Of a stretch of 64,000 nucleotides of DNA, positions 1 to 9,018 are shown piece by piece. Under the pieces are notes generated by a model, which was not told the DNA's origin, ran no database searches, and was given only the letters and a program-made list of their open reading frames with translations. Source of the DNA: Pseudomonas lactis (GTDB lineage: Bacteria > Pseudomonadota > Gammaproteobacteria > Pseudomonadales > Pseudomonadaceae); NCBI RefSeq assembly GCF_001439845.1, contig NZ_JYLO01000009.1, forward strand, positions 1 through 64,000. Direction: 5' to 3'. The position numbers were made by a program, and so were the translations under genes. Within the stretch, counting starts at the first letter, position 1, and every line of letters begins with the position of its first letter.

Positions 1-118
1 TTCTTGACGACCATAGAGCATTGGAACCACCTGATCCCATCCCGAACTCAGCAGTGAAACGATGCATCGCCGATGGTAGTGTGGGGTTTCCCCATGTGAG
101 AGTAGGTCATCGTCAAGA
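1..118 (+). rRNA. rrf: 5S ribosomal RNA (5' end at or just before the window edge)
   Basis: The sequence matches the Pseudomonas 5S rRNA, including the conserved internal core CATTGGAACCACCTGATCCC and GTGGGGTTTCCCCATGTGAG. The 3' end (ATCGTCAAGA) pairs with the 5' TTCTTGACGA to form the terminal stem. The first one to three bases may lie before the window. It should be the last gene of an rrn operon whose 23S gene is upstream of the window. A strong intrinsic terminator follows. Confidence 0.93.
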
Positions 119-128
119 TTAAATTCCG

Positions 129-164
129 AAACCCCAATTGCGAAAGCAGTTGGGGTTTTGTTTT
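129..164 (+). terminator. Intrinsic terminator of the rrn operon
   Basis: AAACCCCAATTGC and GCAGTTGGGGTTT flank a GAAA-type loop and are followed by GTTTT. The hairpin lies 11 bases after the 5S gene and fits the rho-independent terminator of the rRNA operon. The stretch from 165 to 308 holds no gene and must carry the pqi promoter, which I could not place with confidence. Confidence 0.85.
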
Positions 165-308
165 GGGCGCTCGAAAAGTGTCCACCTTGTCCCCGTACAC
201 TTATTCCCCGCAGCTCCGACCTGACTGCCCCGACAAATTTGCACAGTTATTTCTGAGCGACACCACTAGAATAGCCACCTAACCATTTTTAGAGTCAGAG
301 CCCTATCT

Positions 309-968
309 ATGCCCGATCCGGTTGATGCCCGCGAGGTGTCGGATTTACCGCTGGACGATCTGGTGGCATGCCATGAGTGCGACTTGCTGATGCGCAAACC
401 AACGCTCGCCCTCGGCGAAAAAGCCCAATGCCCACGCTGCGGCTACGAGCTATACGCTCACCGGCACAATGTGGTCGAGCGCAGCCTAGCCTTGGTACTG
501 GCAGCTCTGCTGCTGTACATCCCCGCGAACTTTTTGCCCATCATGCAGCTCAATCTACTCGGGCAGTCCTCGGAGGACACCGTGTGGAGCGGCGTGGTTG
601 GCCTGTTCGATACCGGTATGCAAGGCGTTGCCGCCGTAGTGTTCCTGTGCAGCATGGGCATCCCCTTGCTCAAGCTCCTGTGCCAATTGGCAGTGCTGCT
701 CAGCATTCGCTGGAACATCGGTCGCAACTACGGGCTGCTGCTATACCGCATCTACCACCACATGAAGGATTGGGGGATGTTGGAGGTCTACTTGATGGGT
801 GTGCTGGTGGCGATCGTAAAGCTCGCCGACATGGCCTCCATCACCATTGGCCTGGGTCTGGTCTGCTTCGTCAGTTTATTAATGGTCCAAGTTCTGCTTG
901 AGGTGGTGATGTCGCCCCATCAGATCTGGCAAGCGCTGTCAGGAGAGGATGACCATGCGGGCGATTGA
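309..968 (+). CDS. pqiA: PqiA/LetA-family inner-membrane protein, first half-protein
   Basis: This 219-residue protein is one PqiA domain: an N-terminal zinc-ribbon-like motif (C21-x2-C24 and C41-x2-C44) followed by about four membrane helices, including a helix with the motif YIPANFLPIM. PqiA/LetA proteins are inner-membrane partners of MCE-domain tunnels that move lipids between the inner and outer membranes. E. coli PqiA and LetA carry two such domains in about 420 residues. Here the two are separate genes. The next gene overlaps this one by 20 bp and has the same architecture, so the two products probably act together. Confidence 0.88.
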   Translation: MPDPVDAREVSDLPLDDLVACHECDLLMRKPTLALGEKAQCPRCGYELYAHRHNVVERSLALVLAALLLYIPANFLPIMQLNLLGQSSEDTVWSGVVGLFDTGMQGVAAVVFLCSMGIPLLKLLCQLAVLLSIRWNIGRNYGLLLYRIYHHMKDWGMLEVYLMGVLVAIVKLADMASITIGLGLVCFVSLLMVQVLLEVVMSPHQIWQALSGEDDHAGD

Positions 969-1578
969 TGCAGGCATTCTGATTTGTACTGAATGTCATG
1001 AGTTGAACAAGCAGGAAGCGGATATCGAGGAGCAACTCTGCACCCGTTGCGGCGCGTTGATCCATGCCCGTCGCCCCAATAGCCTCACACGCACCTGGGC
1101 GCTGTTGATCACCGCGGCGATCCTGTATATCCCCGCTAACCTGTTACCCATCATGACGGTCAACTCCCTCGGCCAAGGCGACCCCAGCACCATCATGTCG
1201 GGAGTCATCCAGCTGGTGCAGCACGGGATGTTTCCTATCGCTGCCGTGGTGTTCATCGCCAGTATCCTGGTACCGACCTTCAAGTTGGTCGGCATTGGCC
1301 TACTGCTGTTCTCGGTGCAGCGTCACCAACCGCTGTCCGCGCAACAACGCATTGTGATGTATCGCTTTATCGAGTTCATTGGGCGTTGGTCCATGCTGGA
1401 TATCTTCGTGATCGCCATCCTGGTGGCGGTCGTTAACTTTGGGCGACTCGCCAGTGTCGAGGCCAACCTCGGCGCTGCGGCGTTCGCCAGTGTGGTGATC
1501 TTGACGATGCTTGCCGCAGTAACTTTCGATCCCCGACTGATTTGGGATAACACGGAGTCGGACGACGACCATGAGTGA
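949..1578 (+). CDS. pqiA: PqiA/LetA-family inner-membrane protein, second half-protein
   Basis: This is a second single-domain PqiA protein (209 residues or slightly fewer; the second ATG, two codons in, is an equally good start). It has the cysteine pairs C13-x2-C16 and C31-x2-C34, then the YIPANLLPIM helix and further membrane segments. It is clearly paralogous to the preceding gene and overlaps it by 20 bp. Its end overlaps the start of pqiB by 8 bp, which implies translational coupling of all three. The pair corresponds to the two halves of one E. coli PqiA or LetA. Confidence 0.88.
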   Translation: MTMRAIDAGILICTECHELNKQEADIEEQLCTRCGALIHARRPNSLTRTWALLITAAILYIPANLLPIMTVNSLGQGDPSTIMSGVIQLVQHGMFPIAAVVFIASILVPTFKLVGIGLLLFSVQRHQPLSAQQRIVMYRFIEFIGRWSMLDIFVIAILVAVVNFGRLASVEANLGAAAFASVVILTMLAAVTFDPRLIWDNTESDDDHE

Positions 1579-3874
1579 TTTGCCTAAAGCTAAAACCCGC
1601 CCAGCCTCTAACTGGTCGGCCATTTGGGTGTTGCCCCTGATTGCCCTGATCATCGGTGGCTGGCTGGGGTGGCGTGCCTATTCCCAGCAAGGTATCGAGA
1701 TTCAAGTTCGCTTTGAGAGCGGCGAAGGTATTCAGGTCAACAAGACTGAAGTGGTCTACAAAGGCATGACCGTGGGTAAGGTCAAAACCCTGGCCCTGGA
1801 TGATGAGGGCAGCAATCGCGGGGTGATCGCCACCATCGAGATGAACAAGGACGTTGAGCAGTACCTCAAGACCAACACCCGCTTCTGGTTGGTCAAGCCC
1901 AGCGTCAGCCTTGCCGGCATCACCGGCCTGGAAACCCTGGTCTCGGGTAACTACATCGCCGCCAGCCCCGGTGATGGCGAGCCCACGCGCAAGTTCAAGG
2001 CGCTCTCCGAAGAGCCGCCGTTATCCGACGCCAAGCCCGGCTTGCACCTGACCCTAAAGGCCGACCGCCTGGGCTCGCTGAACCGTGGCAGTCCGGTGTT
2101 CTACAAGCAGATTCAGGTCGGCCAGGTCAAAAGCTATCTGCTGTCCGAGGACCAGAGCACGGTAGAGATCAAGGTCTATATCGAACCGACCTACGCCAAC
2201 CTGGTGCGCAAACACACGCGTTTCTGGAACGCCAGCGGCATCAGTATCGATGCCAACCTTTCCGGTTTGAAGGTGCGCAGCGAATCCCTCTCCAGCATTG
2301 TCGCCGGTGGTATTGCCTTCGCCACGCCAGAGAATCGCAAAGACAGCCCGCCCACCGACCCGAGCCTGCCTTTCCGCCTATACGAAGATTTCGATGCCGC
2401 CGCAGCGGGCATCAAGGTCAAGGTCAAGCTCACCGACTTTGAAGGCCTGCAGGCCGGGCGTACGCCGGTCATGTACAAAGGCATCCAGGTCGGCAGCCTG
2501 AAAACCCTGAAGATCGACCCGGACCTGTCCAGCGCCAGCGCCGAGCTGACCCTCGACCCATTGGCCGAGGACTACCTGGTCGAGGACACGCAATTCTGGG
2601 TGGTCAAACCGTCCATCTCCCTGGCAGGCATCACCGGCCTGGAGGCCTTGGTCAAGGGCAACTACATTGCGATTCGCCCAGGCGACAAAGGCACCCCGCC
2701 ACAACGCGAATACGTAGCCCGCGCCAAGGCGCCGCCGTTGGACCTGCGTTCCCCGGGCCTGCACATGGTGTTGCTCACCGACAGCCTGGGCTCGCTGGAT
2801 GTTGGCAGCCCGATTCTGTACAAGCAGGTCAAAGTCGGTTCGGTGCAGAGCTACCAGTTTTCACGCAAGAAAAAACAACTGGTGATCGGCGTTCATATCG
2901 AGAAGGAATATGAAAGCCTGGTCAACGGCTCGACGCGCTTCTGGAATGCCAGCGGCGTCACCCTCACGGGCGGCCTCACCGGCGGTATCCAGGTCAAAAG
3001 CGAATCCCTGGCTAGCCTGATGGCGGGCGGTATCGCCTTCGAAACGCCGGAACCGAATGTGCCGTTGAAACATCGTATCCCGCGCTTCCGCCTGTACGCC
3101 GACCGTGATGCCGCCAACCAGCACGGCACCCTGGTGACCATCAAAGTCGACCGCGCCGACGGCCTGAGCGCCGGCACGCCGGTGCGCTTCAAGGGGTTGG
3201 ATGTGGGCAAGATCGAGAGTGTCGACCTCAGTGCCGACATGCAGTCGGTGCTGCTCAAGGCGCGTATCACTCAGGTTGCGGACCGTATCGCGCGTTCGGG
3301 CAGTCAGTTCTGGGTGGTCAAGCCGGAACTGGGGCTGATGAAGACGGCTAACCTGGAGACCCTGGTCACCGGCCAATACATTGAAGTGCAACCGGCCGCA
3401 AAAAACGCCGGCCCGCAGAAGAGTTTTGTCGCCCTGGCCCAGCCGCCTGAAGGCGTGCATCAGGAAGCTGGCCTGAGCCTCACACTCAGCGCCGCCCGCC
3501 GTGGTTCGTTGAAGGAAGGGGTACCGGTCACTTACCGTGAAGTGACGGTCGGCAAAGTCACCGGCTATGAGTTGGGCCAGACCGCCGATCGTGTGTTGGT
3601 GCACATCCTGATCGAGCCCAAGTACGCACCTCTGGTACGCAGTGGCAGCCGCTTCTGGAACACCAGCGGCTTTGGCCTCGACTTCGGCTTGTTCAAGGGC
3701 GCGACCGTGCGTACCGAGTCCCTTGAAACGCTGGTGGCCGGCGGCATCGCCTTTGCCACCCCGGATGGCGAGCGCATGGGCAACCCGGCACGGCCGCAGC
3801 AGACGTTCCCGTTGTTCGACAAGTTTGAGGATGAGTGGCTGACCTGGGCGCCCAAGATTCCACTCGGTAAATAA
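1571..3874 (+). CDS. pqiB: PqiB/LetB-like MCE-domain lipid transport protein (six MCE repeats)
   Basis: This 767-residue protein has one N-terminal membrane anchor (about residues 15-37) and a large periplasmic part made of six MCE (MlaD) domains starting near residues 41, 157, 278, 396, 518 and 634. Each has the pattern hydrophobic strand, GS/GL turn, then VxYKGxxVGxV. MCE proteins form stacked hexameric rings with a central lipid channel that spans the periplasm. E. coli PqiB has three MCE domains and LetB has seven, so this is intermediate, although the gene order (A then B) fits either. Odd- and even-numbered repeats resemble each other more than neighbours do, suggesting duplication of a two-domain unit. 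No PqiC gene follows; a terminator does. Confidence 0.9.
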   Translation: MSDLPKAKTRPASNWSAIWVLPLIALIIGGWLGWRAYSQQGIEIQVRFESGEGIQVNKTEVVYKGMTVGKVKTLALDDEGSNRGVIATIEMNKDVEQYLKTNTRFWLVKPSVSLAGITGLETLVSGNYIAASPGDGEPTRKFKALSEEPPLSDAKPGLHLTLKADRLGSLNRGSPVFYKQIQVGQVKSYLLSEDQSTVEIKVYIEPTYANLVRKHTRFWNASGISIDANLSGLKVRSESLSSIVAGGIAFATPENRKDSPPTDPSLPFRLYEDFDAAAAGIKVKVKLTDFEGLQAGRTPVMYKGIQVGSLKTLKIDPDLSSASAELTLDPLAEDYLVEDTQFWVVKPSISLAGITGLEALVKGNYIAIRPGDKGTPPQREYVARAKAPPLDLRSPGLHMVLLTDSLGSLDVGSPILYKQVKVGSVQSYQFSRKKKQLVIGVHIEKEYESLVNGSTRFWNASGVTLTGGLTGGIQVKSESLASLMAGGIAFETPEPNVPLKHRIPRFRLYADRDAANQHGTLVTIKVDRADGLSAGTPVRFKGLDVGKIESVDLSADMQSVLLKARITQVADRIARSGSQFWVVKPELGLMKTANLETLVTGQYIEVQPAAKNAGPQKSFVALAQPPEGVHQEAGLSLTLSAARRGSLKEGVPVTYREVTVGKVTGYELGQTADRVLVHILIEPKYAPLVRSGSRFWNTSGFGLDFGLFKGATVRTESLETLVAGGIAFATPDGERMGNPARPQQTFPLFDKFEDEWLTWAPKIPLGK

Positions 3875-3888
3875 ACCGAGGCGCGGCC

Positions 3889-3970
3889 TTCGCGAGCAAG
3901 CCCGCTCCCACATTCGATCGCATCCCTACAGGGAAACTCGATCAACTGTGGGAGCGGGCTTGCCCGCGAA
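3889..3970. repeat. REPIN: paired inverted REP sequences
   Basis: Two inverted copies of the REP core (TTCGCGAGCAAGCCCGCTCCCACA and its near-complement at 3948-3970) flank about 35 bases of spacer. This is the typical REP doublet (REPIN) of the P. fluorescens group, mobilised by RAYT transposases. It lies between the convergent ends of pqiB and mksB. Confidence 0.85.
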
Positions 3971-4003
3971 GAGGCCCGCCAAAACACCACAAATCCCAAG
4001 CCG

Positions 4004-4040
4004 AAAAAAAGGCCGCGATCCATCAGATCGCGGCCTTTTT
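4004..4040. terminator. Bidirectional intrinsic terminator between pqiB and mksB
   Basis: A perfect 10-bp stem (GGCCGCGATC / GATCGCGGCC, loop CATCA) has a run of seven A on the left and five T on the right. It can therefore end transcription from pqiB on the plus strand and from the mks operon on the minus strand. Confidence 0.9.
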
Positions 4041-4058
4041 GCCTTTCAGTACAACCCG

Positions 4059-6899
4059 TCAGGCTTCATCCAGCTCCGGCTCGTCCGCCTGCACATTCAT
4101 CGTCGCCTTCACCACATCATGGCGACGGATGTACTTCCAGTCCGCCTCATCAATGTAGATCCCGTTCGGCCCGCTGCCGCCTTCCAGGTCGATCGCCACC
4201 TGGGCAGACACCTGCGGCTTCACACTCGCCAGGATCGGCACAAAGCCCAGTTGCAGGCTGGTTTCCAACAGCGCTGCCTGGTTCTTCTCATCGATGTCTG
4301 CCGCTTCATCGAGGTAGTACGGCAACCGCACGCGACCGGCCTGGTCGCGGTCCATCAGGTGCAGCAACAAGTACATGTTGGTCAGCGCCTTGATGGTCAT
4401 GGTGGTGCCGTTGGACGCAGCGCCGTCGATGTCGGTATGGATCACTGGCTGGCCGTTGACCTTGGTGATTTCGAACGCCAACTCGAACAAGTCCTTGAGG
4501 CCCAACTGGTTATGGTTGGCGGCGACCAGGCGAGCCAGGTATTCCTTGGCTTCTTCGTTCTTGTTGTCCTGTTCGGCGCTCTGGCTGAGGTCGAACACCG
4601 AGAGGGTCTCGCCTTCTTCATACTGACCGGCACTGTGGATGATCTGGTCGATATGCTTGAGGGCTTCCTTGTTCGGCGCCAGCACGATGCGGAAGCTTTG
4701 CAGGTTGGAGACCTGGCGCTTGTTGATCTCGCGGTTGAACAGCGCCAGCTGGTGTTCCAGGCTGTCGTAGTCGCTGCGGATATTGCGCAGGGTACGGGCG
4801 ATATCGGTGACCGCCGCACGACGTGCCTTGCCGAGGGTCAGCGCCTCGTCGGTACGGTGCGCATAGGCGTTGATCAGCAGTTGCAGGCGACGCTCGACAT
4901 CATCCTCACTGTCGAACTTGGCCACGCCCTTGAGACGCACCTGGGCGTACAGCGCCTCGATCTGGCCATCGGCCCGCAGCAGGCCCTGCCAGCTGTCCTG
5001 ATAGTCATTGAGCAGCGGCAGCAGGTTGTCCATGGAATCGTCGACCGGGTCCATGAACGGCGTGCCGAACGGCAGGTCCGCCGGCAACAGCTGACGACGG
5101 CGCAACGCGTCATCCAGGGTACGTTGCTTGGCTTCCATATCACCGATCTGGCGGCCGACCAATTGCAGCTTGGCCGACAGTTGCTGGACACGCTCGGTAA
5201 AGGCATCGCTGGAGCGTTTCAACTCGTCCTGGGCGGCTTCCATCTGCGCCAGGTTGTCCAGTTTCTCGCCTTCTTCGGCGCTCAGGGTCTGGGTGCGGCG
5301 GAAGTCTTCCAAGGCCTTCTGGGCGTCCAGTACCTGCTGGTACAGCGCTTCGGTCTGGGTCTTGCTCGCGGCGCGGTCGGATGCCACGGCCTGCTGGGTT
5401 TTCAGTTGCTTGAGTTCTTTTTCCAGGCGCTCTTTCTGGTCACGCAACGCGGCGCGGTCCGCCAGGGCTTGTAGTGCCGGCGGCTCGATGTGCGAGATGT
5501 CGATGGACAGCCCCGGCACTTCAAAGCGCTCGCCCTTGAAGCCATCGAGGATCTGCTCCAGGGATTTGACCCACTGGCCGTCCTCGTCCAGCGTGATGCC
5601 ATGTTCGCCCAGCGGCAGGCTGAACAACGAACTGTTGAACAGGCGCATCAGGCGCTCGACATCCTGCTGCGAGAACTCTTCGCGCAGCTTGGCGTAGCTG
5701 TTGTTGTCCGCGTGATCGAGTTGCTGCTTGACCGACTTCAAGCGCTTTTCCAGGTCGCGCAGACGCTCTTCAAGGTCCTCGGCGCTGAACTGCCGCGACT
5801 GCGCCAAGGCGCCCGCCAGTTCATCGTGGGCATCCTTGGCGGCGAGCAATTGCTGCTCCAGCATCTTGACGTCATCCACCAGGGCAAAGCGGTGCTTGAG
5901 CACCGACAACTCGCCCAGCCAGCGCTGGATGCCACTGATTTCCCGCTCCAGGCGCATCAGCTCCTGAGTGCCGCCACGCTGGTCGTTTTGCAGCGCGTCC
6001 TGCTCGTTGCGGTAGTGTTCGGCCTGGATGGTCAGCTCTTCCTTGCGCGCACTGGCGTAGTCCGACCAGGTGCCCAACAACGAATCCAGCAGCGGCGACA
6101 GGCGATGCAGTTTGCCGCGCAGGGCGTCGCGCTGTTTCACGCCATTGGCCAGGGCTTCAACCAAGGGGCCGGCAGCCACCAGCGAGTTGTAGTCCTGCTC
6201 CATGCGTCGCACATCACGGAAGGCTTCTTCACAGGCCGCGATGTAGTCGACACTGCCCGAACGCAGGCTGTGTTCGAAGGCATCGAGGAACAATTGCTTG
6301 AGCTTGGCCGCGGTGATTTCGCGCATGTGCAGCAGGTTGATAAACAGCGCGCGGAATGTTTTCAGGCTCTGCTCGCTGGTGGAGCGCAGCGGAATCAGGG
6401 TCAGGTCCAGCGGGATCGACGTATGCCCGCCCACCAGCAAACGCCGCAGTTCATCGGGCTTGAGTTCGTAGGCTTTCAGGCCCTCGCGCTCAAGGTTGGT
6501 GAACAGCTCTTTCTGGCGCAGGCAGGTGTCGTTTTTCTGGTAGTGGGCCAGGTCCAGCTTGCCGGCGTAGGCAAAGAACTGGTGACCAAAGCCACCGCCC
6601 GGGCCGCGGCCGACCACGCCGATAACGTGCGGACCGTGGGGCAGGGAAACTTCTACCAGGATGTAGCTGGTGTCGGTGGCAAAGTAAAAGCGCCGCGATT
6701 GTTCCAGGGTGTACTTGCCGAAACTCATGTCCGACATGCGTGCCAGGATCGGGAACTGCAAGGCGTTGATCGAGGCGGATTTACCCAGGTTGTTGGCGCC
6801 GTACACCGACAGCGGTTCTTCCAGCGGGAACAAGCCCAGGCTGTAACCGGCGGTGTTCAATAGGGCGAAGCGGCGGATGCCGTAGCGTTCCTTACTCAT
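4059..6899 (-). CDS. mksB: Mks condensin SMC-like ATPase MksB
   Basis: This 946-residue protein has the layout of a MukB-like SMC ATPase. A Walker A motif (GANNLGKS, residues 34-41) lies in the N-terminal head. Long heptad-rich coiled coils (about 230-400 and 480-720) flank a central hinge-like part. A C-terminal Walker B (YYLDEAADID) completes the split ATPase head. MksB works with the kleisin MksF and with MksE to compact and segregate the chromosome. The start codon overlaps the mksE stop as ATGA. The shorter arms than MukB (about 1,480 residues) are normal for Mks. No gene for the nuclease subunit MksG/JetD is adjacent. Some databases swap the letters B and F. Confidence 0.88.
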   Translation of the reverse strand: MSKERYGIRRFALLNTAGYSLGLFPLEEPLSVYGANNLGKSASINALQFPILARMSDMSFGKYTLEQSRRFYFATDTSYILVEVSLPHGPHVIGVVGRGPGGGFGHQFFAYAGKLDLAHYQKNDTCLRQKELFTNLEREGLKAYELKPDELRRLLVGGHTSIPLDLTLIPLRSTSEQSLKTFRALFINLLHMREITAAKLKQLFLDAFEHSLRSGSVDYIAACEEAFRDVRRMEQDYNSLVAAGPLVEALANGVKQRDALRGKLHRLSPLLDSLLGTWSDYASARKEELTIQAEHYRNEQDALQNDQRGGTQELMRLEREISGIQRWLGELSVLKHRFALVDDVKMLEQQLLAAKDAHDELAGALAQSRQFSAEDLEERLRDLEKRLKSVKQQLDHADNNSYAKLREEFSQQDVERLMRLFNSSLFSLPLGEHGITLDEDGQWVKSLEQILDGFKGERFEVPGLSIDISHIEPPALQALADRAALRDQKERLEKELKQLKTQQAVASDRAASKTQTEALYQQVLDAQKALEDFRRTQTLSAEEGEKLDNLAQMEAAQDELKRSSDAFTERVQQLSAKLQLVGRQIGDMEAKQRTLDDALRRRQLLPADLPFGTPFMDPVDDSMDNLLPLLNDYQDSWQGLLRADGQIEALYAQVRLKGVAKFDSEDDVERRLQLLINAYAHRTDEALTLGKARRAAVTDIARTLRNIRSDYDSLEHQLALFNREINKRQVSNLQSFRIVLAPNKEALKHIDQIIHSAGQYEEGETLSVFDLSQSAEQDNKNEEAKEYLARLVAANHNQLGLKDLFELAFEITKVNGQPVIHTDIDGAASNGTTMTIKALTNMYLLLHLMDRDQAGRVRLPYYLDEAADIDEKNQAALLETSLQLGFVPILASVKPQVSAQVAIDLEGGSGPNGIYIDEADWKYIRRHDVVKATMNVQADEPELDEA

Positions 6900-7603
6900 G
6901 CGTCGGTCTCCTGTTCTTCGGCAATGGCGCGTGCCAGGGCATCTTCTTCGCTTTCTTCGGTGAAGGCGCTCAGATCCAGCGGGTCATCGGTCTTCAGCAG
7001 TTTTTCATCGCTGTCTTCGTCGATGATCACCGGCGCCGGCAGCGGCAATACGCTGTGTACGCTGGCGGCAAGGTCGCGGTCTTGCTGCACCGACAGGCAC
7101 ACATCCAGGAAGCGGTGCATCGGCGGCAGGAAGCGGTAGATACCGTTGTCTTCGCTGGCAAAACCCAGCTGGGTCATGCGGCGCATGATTTTTTCTTCGA
7201 GCTCTTCCTGGGTTTGCACCTCGGCCTGGATAAACAGGTCGCGGTATTTCTCCAGCAACGAAGGCAACTCATCGCGGCCCAGGCTGCCCCCGTCGAGCAC
7301 GGCAATCGGGTCACGGCCCTGGTCGGCCAGGTGTTCGACGATGATGAAGGTGAACAAGGCCAGGCGCTGGGCGGTCTTGTTCACCTGCGCGGCAGCCACG
7401 GCAGTGTCCGGCACGAAGTAATAGAAGCCGCGGGTATCGCAGACCAACTCAAAGCCCAGGGCCTTGAACAGTGTGCGGTACTGGTCCTGGAAGTTCGACA
7501 ATTGCGCGTACAGCTCCGGGTCGCGGCGGCTGACGTGGTAACCCTTGAACAGCTCGCGAAAGATCGGCGCCAGCTGGGACAGTTCGGATAGATCAAGATG
7601 CAT
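6896..7603 (-). CDS. mksE: Mks condensin subunit MksE
   Basis: This is the middle gene of mksF-mksE-mksB, about 235 residues, of the MksE/DUF4194 family. It is a winged-helix protein that binds the kleisin and regulates the SMC ATPase. I chose the ATG giving MHLDLSELSQL: it overlaps the mksF stop by 11 bp, whereas the longer open frame would overlap mksF by 175 bp. The C-terminal tail is strongly acidic (DEDSDEKLLKTDD and EESEEDALARAIAEE), as is common in MksE proteins. It ends in an ATGA overlap with mksB. Confidence 0.87.
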   Translation of the reverse strand: MHLDLSELSQLAPIFRELFKGYHVSRRDPELYAQLSNFQDQYRTLFKALGFELVCDTRGFYYFVPDTAVAAAQVNKTAQRLALFTFIIVEHLADQGRDPIAVLDGGSLGRDELPSLLEKYRDLFIQAEVQTQEELEEKIMRRMTQLGFASEDNGIYRFLPPMHRFLDVCLSVQQDRDLAASVHSVLPLPAPVIIDEDSDEKLLKTDDPLDLSAFTEESEEDALARAIAEEQETDA

Positions 7604-8870
7604 AAGGCGTGCTCGCAGAATTCTCGGTGGCATCAACGCCGGCCGGGAGCAGGGCGAAGGAGCGCAGGCTGACCTGGTGCTCGTGGGTGTGGTAATCGCG
7701 ACGTTCCAGGCGCTCGCGCTTGAAGCGTTTTTCCCGGGACAGGCGCGAGAACCAGTACAGCAATTCATCGGTGGCGCCGTCCGGTTCCTGCTCCAGCAGC
7801 CAGGTCATCAGGTCGGGCATCGGCAGCGCGTCTTCGCAGCGCTCGAGCATTTCCTTGACCGTGCGCGGTGCGCGCGGGGCTTCGCCTTTGTGCGACTTGT
7901 GCGCCTTGGGGAAACGCGCCGGTTTGGGCTCGAAATTCGCCAAGGCATACACATAGGCTTCGACCTGGCTGGCACTGCCCAGGAAGGTGCTTTGCGGCCG
8001 CGTGAACATCGGCATCGCCGCTTGCGGCACCGCGTCCAGGCCTTTGCGGCGAATCGCCGACAGGGCCAGCGCCGCACCGCGAGTCACGGCGTTATGCCGG
8101 CGTGCTTCTTCACGCAGCGGCAGCAGCAACTCCCGTGCATGGCGCAAGGTCAGCTGGGCGCTGGTTTGCATTTCGAGAATGCGCGCGTGGGTGCGCAGCA
8201 GCATGTCGTCATCCACCAGGTGGCCAAGACGCTGTTGCTCGGTGAGCATGCGCAGCAGCACGTTTTCCACCTTGCGCACGCCTTGCTCGAAGGCGCCGTC
8301 GGCATTCACCAACTGGATCATCGGCTCGACGTATTCGTCCCAGGTCGCCAATACTTCGGCGTAACGCTGGCGCAGCGGGATCTGCCGGTCGCTGGTCTTG
8401 GCGCGGTCGGCCACGGCGGCGAGGGCTTGTTCGTCGTTGGCGAGCTTTTTGAGCACATCGCGCACGCGCATATCCAACAGGCGCAGTTGCCGGGCCAGGT
8501 CGTGGCCGTCGCGGATGTCGAAGGCGTCCTGGATATAACCGGCCAGGCGCTCCAGGTGGCGCAGGTAGGCTTCGATTTCCAGGCACAGGCCAAGCCGGTG
8601 CTCCTTGCGAAGATAGGCGAGGAAGTCGTGGATCTGCGCGTTAAGCTCGAAACGGTTCGGGCTCTTGGCGACAGGCACCAGAATATCCAGGCGAATCCAC
8701 ACGTCCAGCAGGCTGGTGATGTCCTGGGGCGTGCTGTCCAGTTGTTGGGCGGCCAACTGCGCGCGCAACTCGGCCAGGCTCAGGGTGCCTTGGTCGAAGT
8801 GTTCGCACAGAGGCTCAAGTAAGGCCCAGTGTTCGGCGAGGGCGCGCAGGACGCGCTTGGGTTCGATCAT
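7593..8870 (-). CDS. mksF: Mks condensin kleisin subunit MksF
   Basis: This is the first gene of the mks operon, 425 residues, and resembles the MksF/DUF3375-type kleisin. It is mostly helical, with an N-terminal winged-helix-like segment and a long helical middle containing repeated leucine-rich heptads. MksF bridges the two heads of the MksB dimer and recruits MksE. Promoter elements must lie in the divergent 148-bp gap (8871-9018) shared with the plus-strand gene that starts at 9019. The naming follows P. aeruginosa use, in which the SMC is MksB. Confidence 0.85.
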   Translation of the reverse strand: MIEPKRVLRALAEHWALLEPLCEHFDQGTLSLAELRAQLAAQQLDSTPQDITSLLDVWIRLDILVPVAKSPNRFELNAQIHDFLAYLRKEHRLGLCLEIEAYLRHLERLAGYIQDAFDIRDGHDLARQLRLLDMRVRDVLKKLANDEQALAAVADRAKTSDRQIPLRQRYAEVLATWDEYVEPMIQLVNADGAFEQGVRKVENVLLRMLTEQQRLGHLVDDDMLLRTHARILEMQTSAQLTLRHARELLLPLREEARRHNAVTRGAALALSAIRRKGLDAVPQAAMPMFTRPQSTFLGSASQVEAYVYALANFEPKPARFPKAHKSHKGEAPRAPRTVKEMLERCEDALPMPDLMTWLLEQEPDGATDELLYWFSRLSREKRFKRERLERRDYHTHEHQVSLRSFALLPAGVDATENSASTPYAS

Positions 8871-9018
8871 GGGAATGGCCGGCTGGTTGGCGATTAAAAG
8901 TCGCGATTGTACTGCATCACGCGCGGGAATTATCCACAGCCGGTCAGTGCGCAGTGGGCGATTGTTACCGAACAGCGGTAGAATCCCCGCTCTTTACTTA
9001 TCCACAAGTGGCCGAGCT

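Noticed and set aside
3948..8822. Long plus-strand frames opposite the mks operon (3948-5474, 5490-6863, 7545-8822)
   Set aside because: They mirror mksB, mksE and mksF, have biased composition (Gln, Val, Leu, Arg), no start signals and no recognisable domain.
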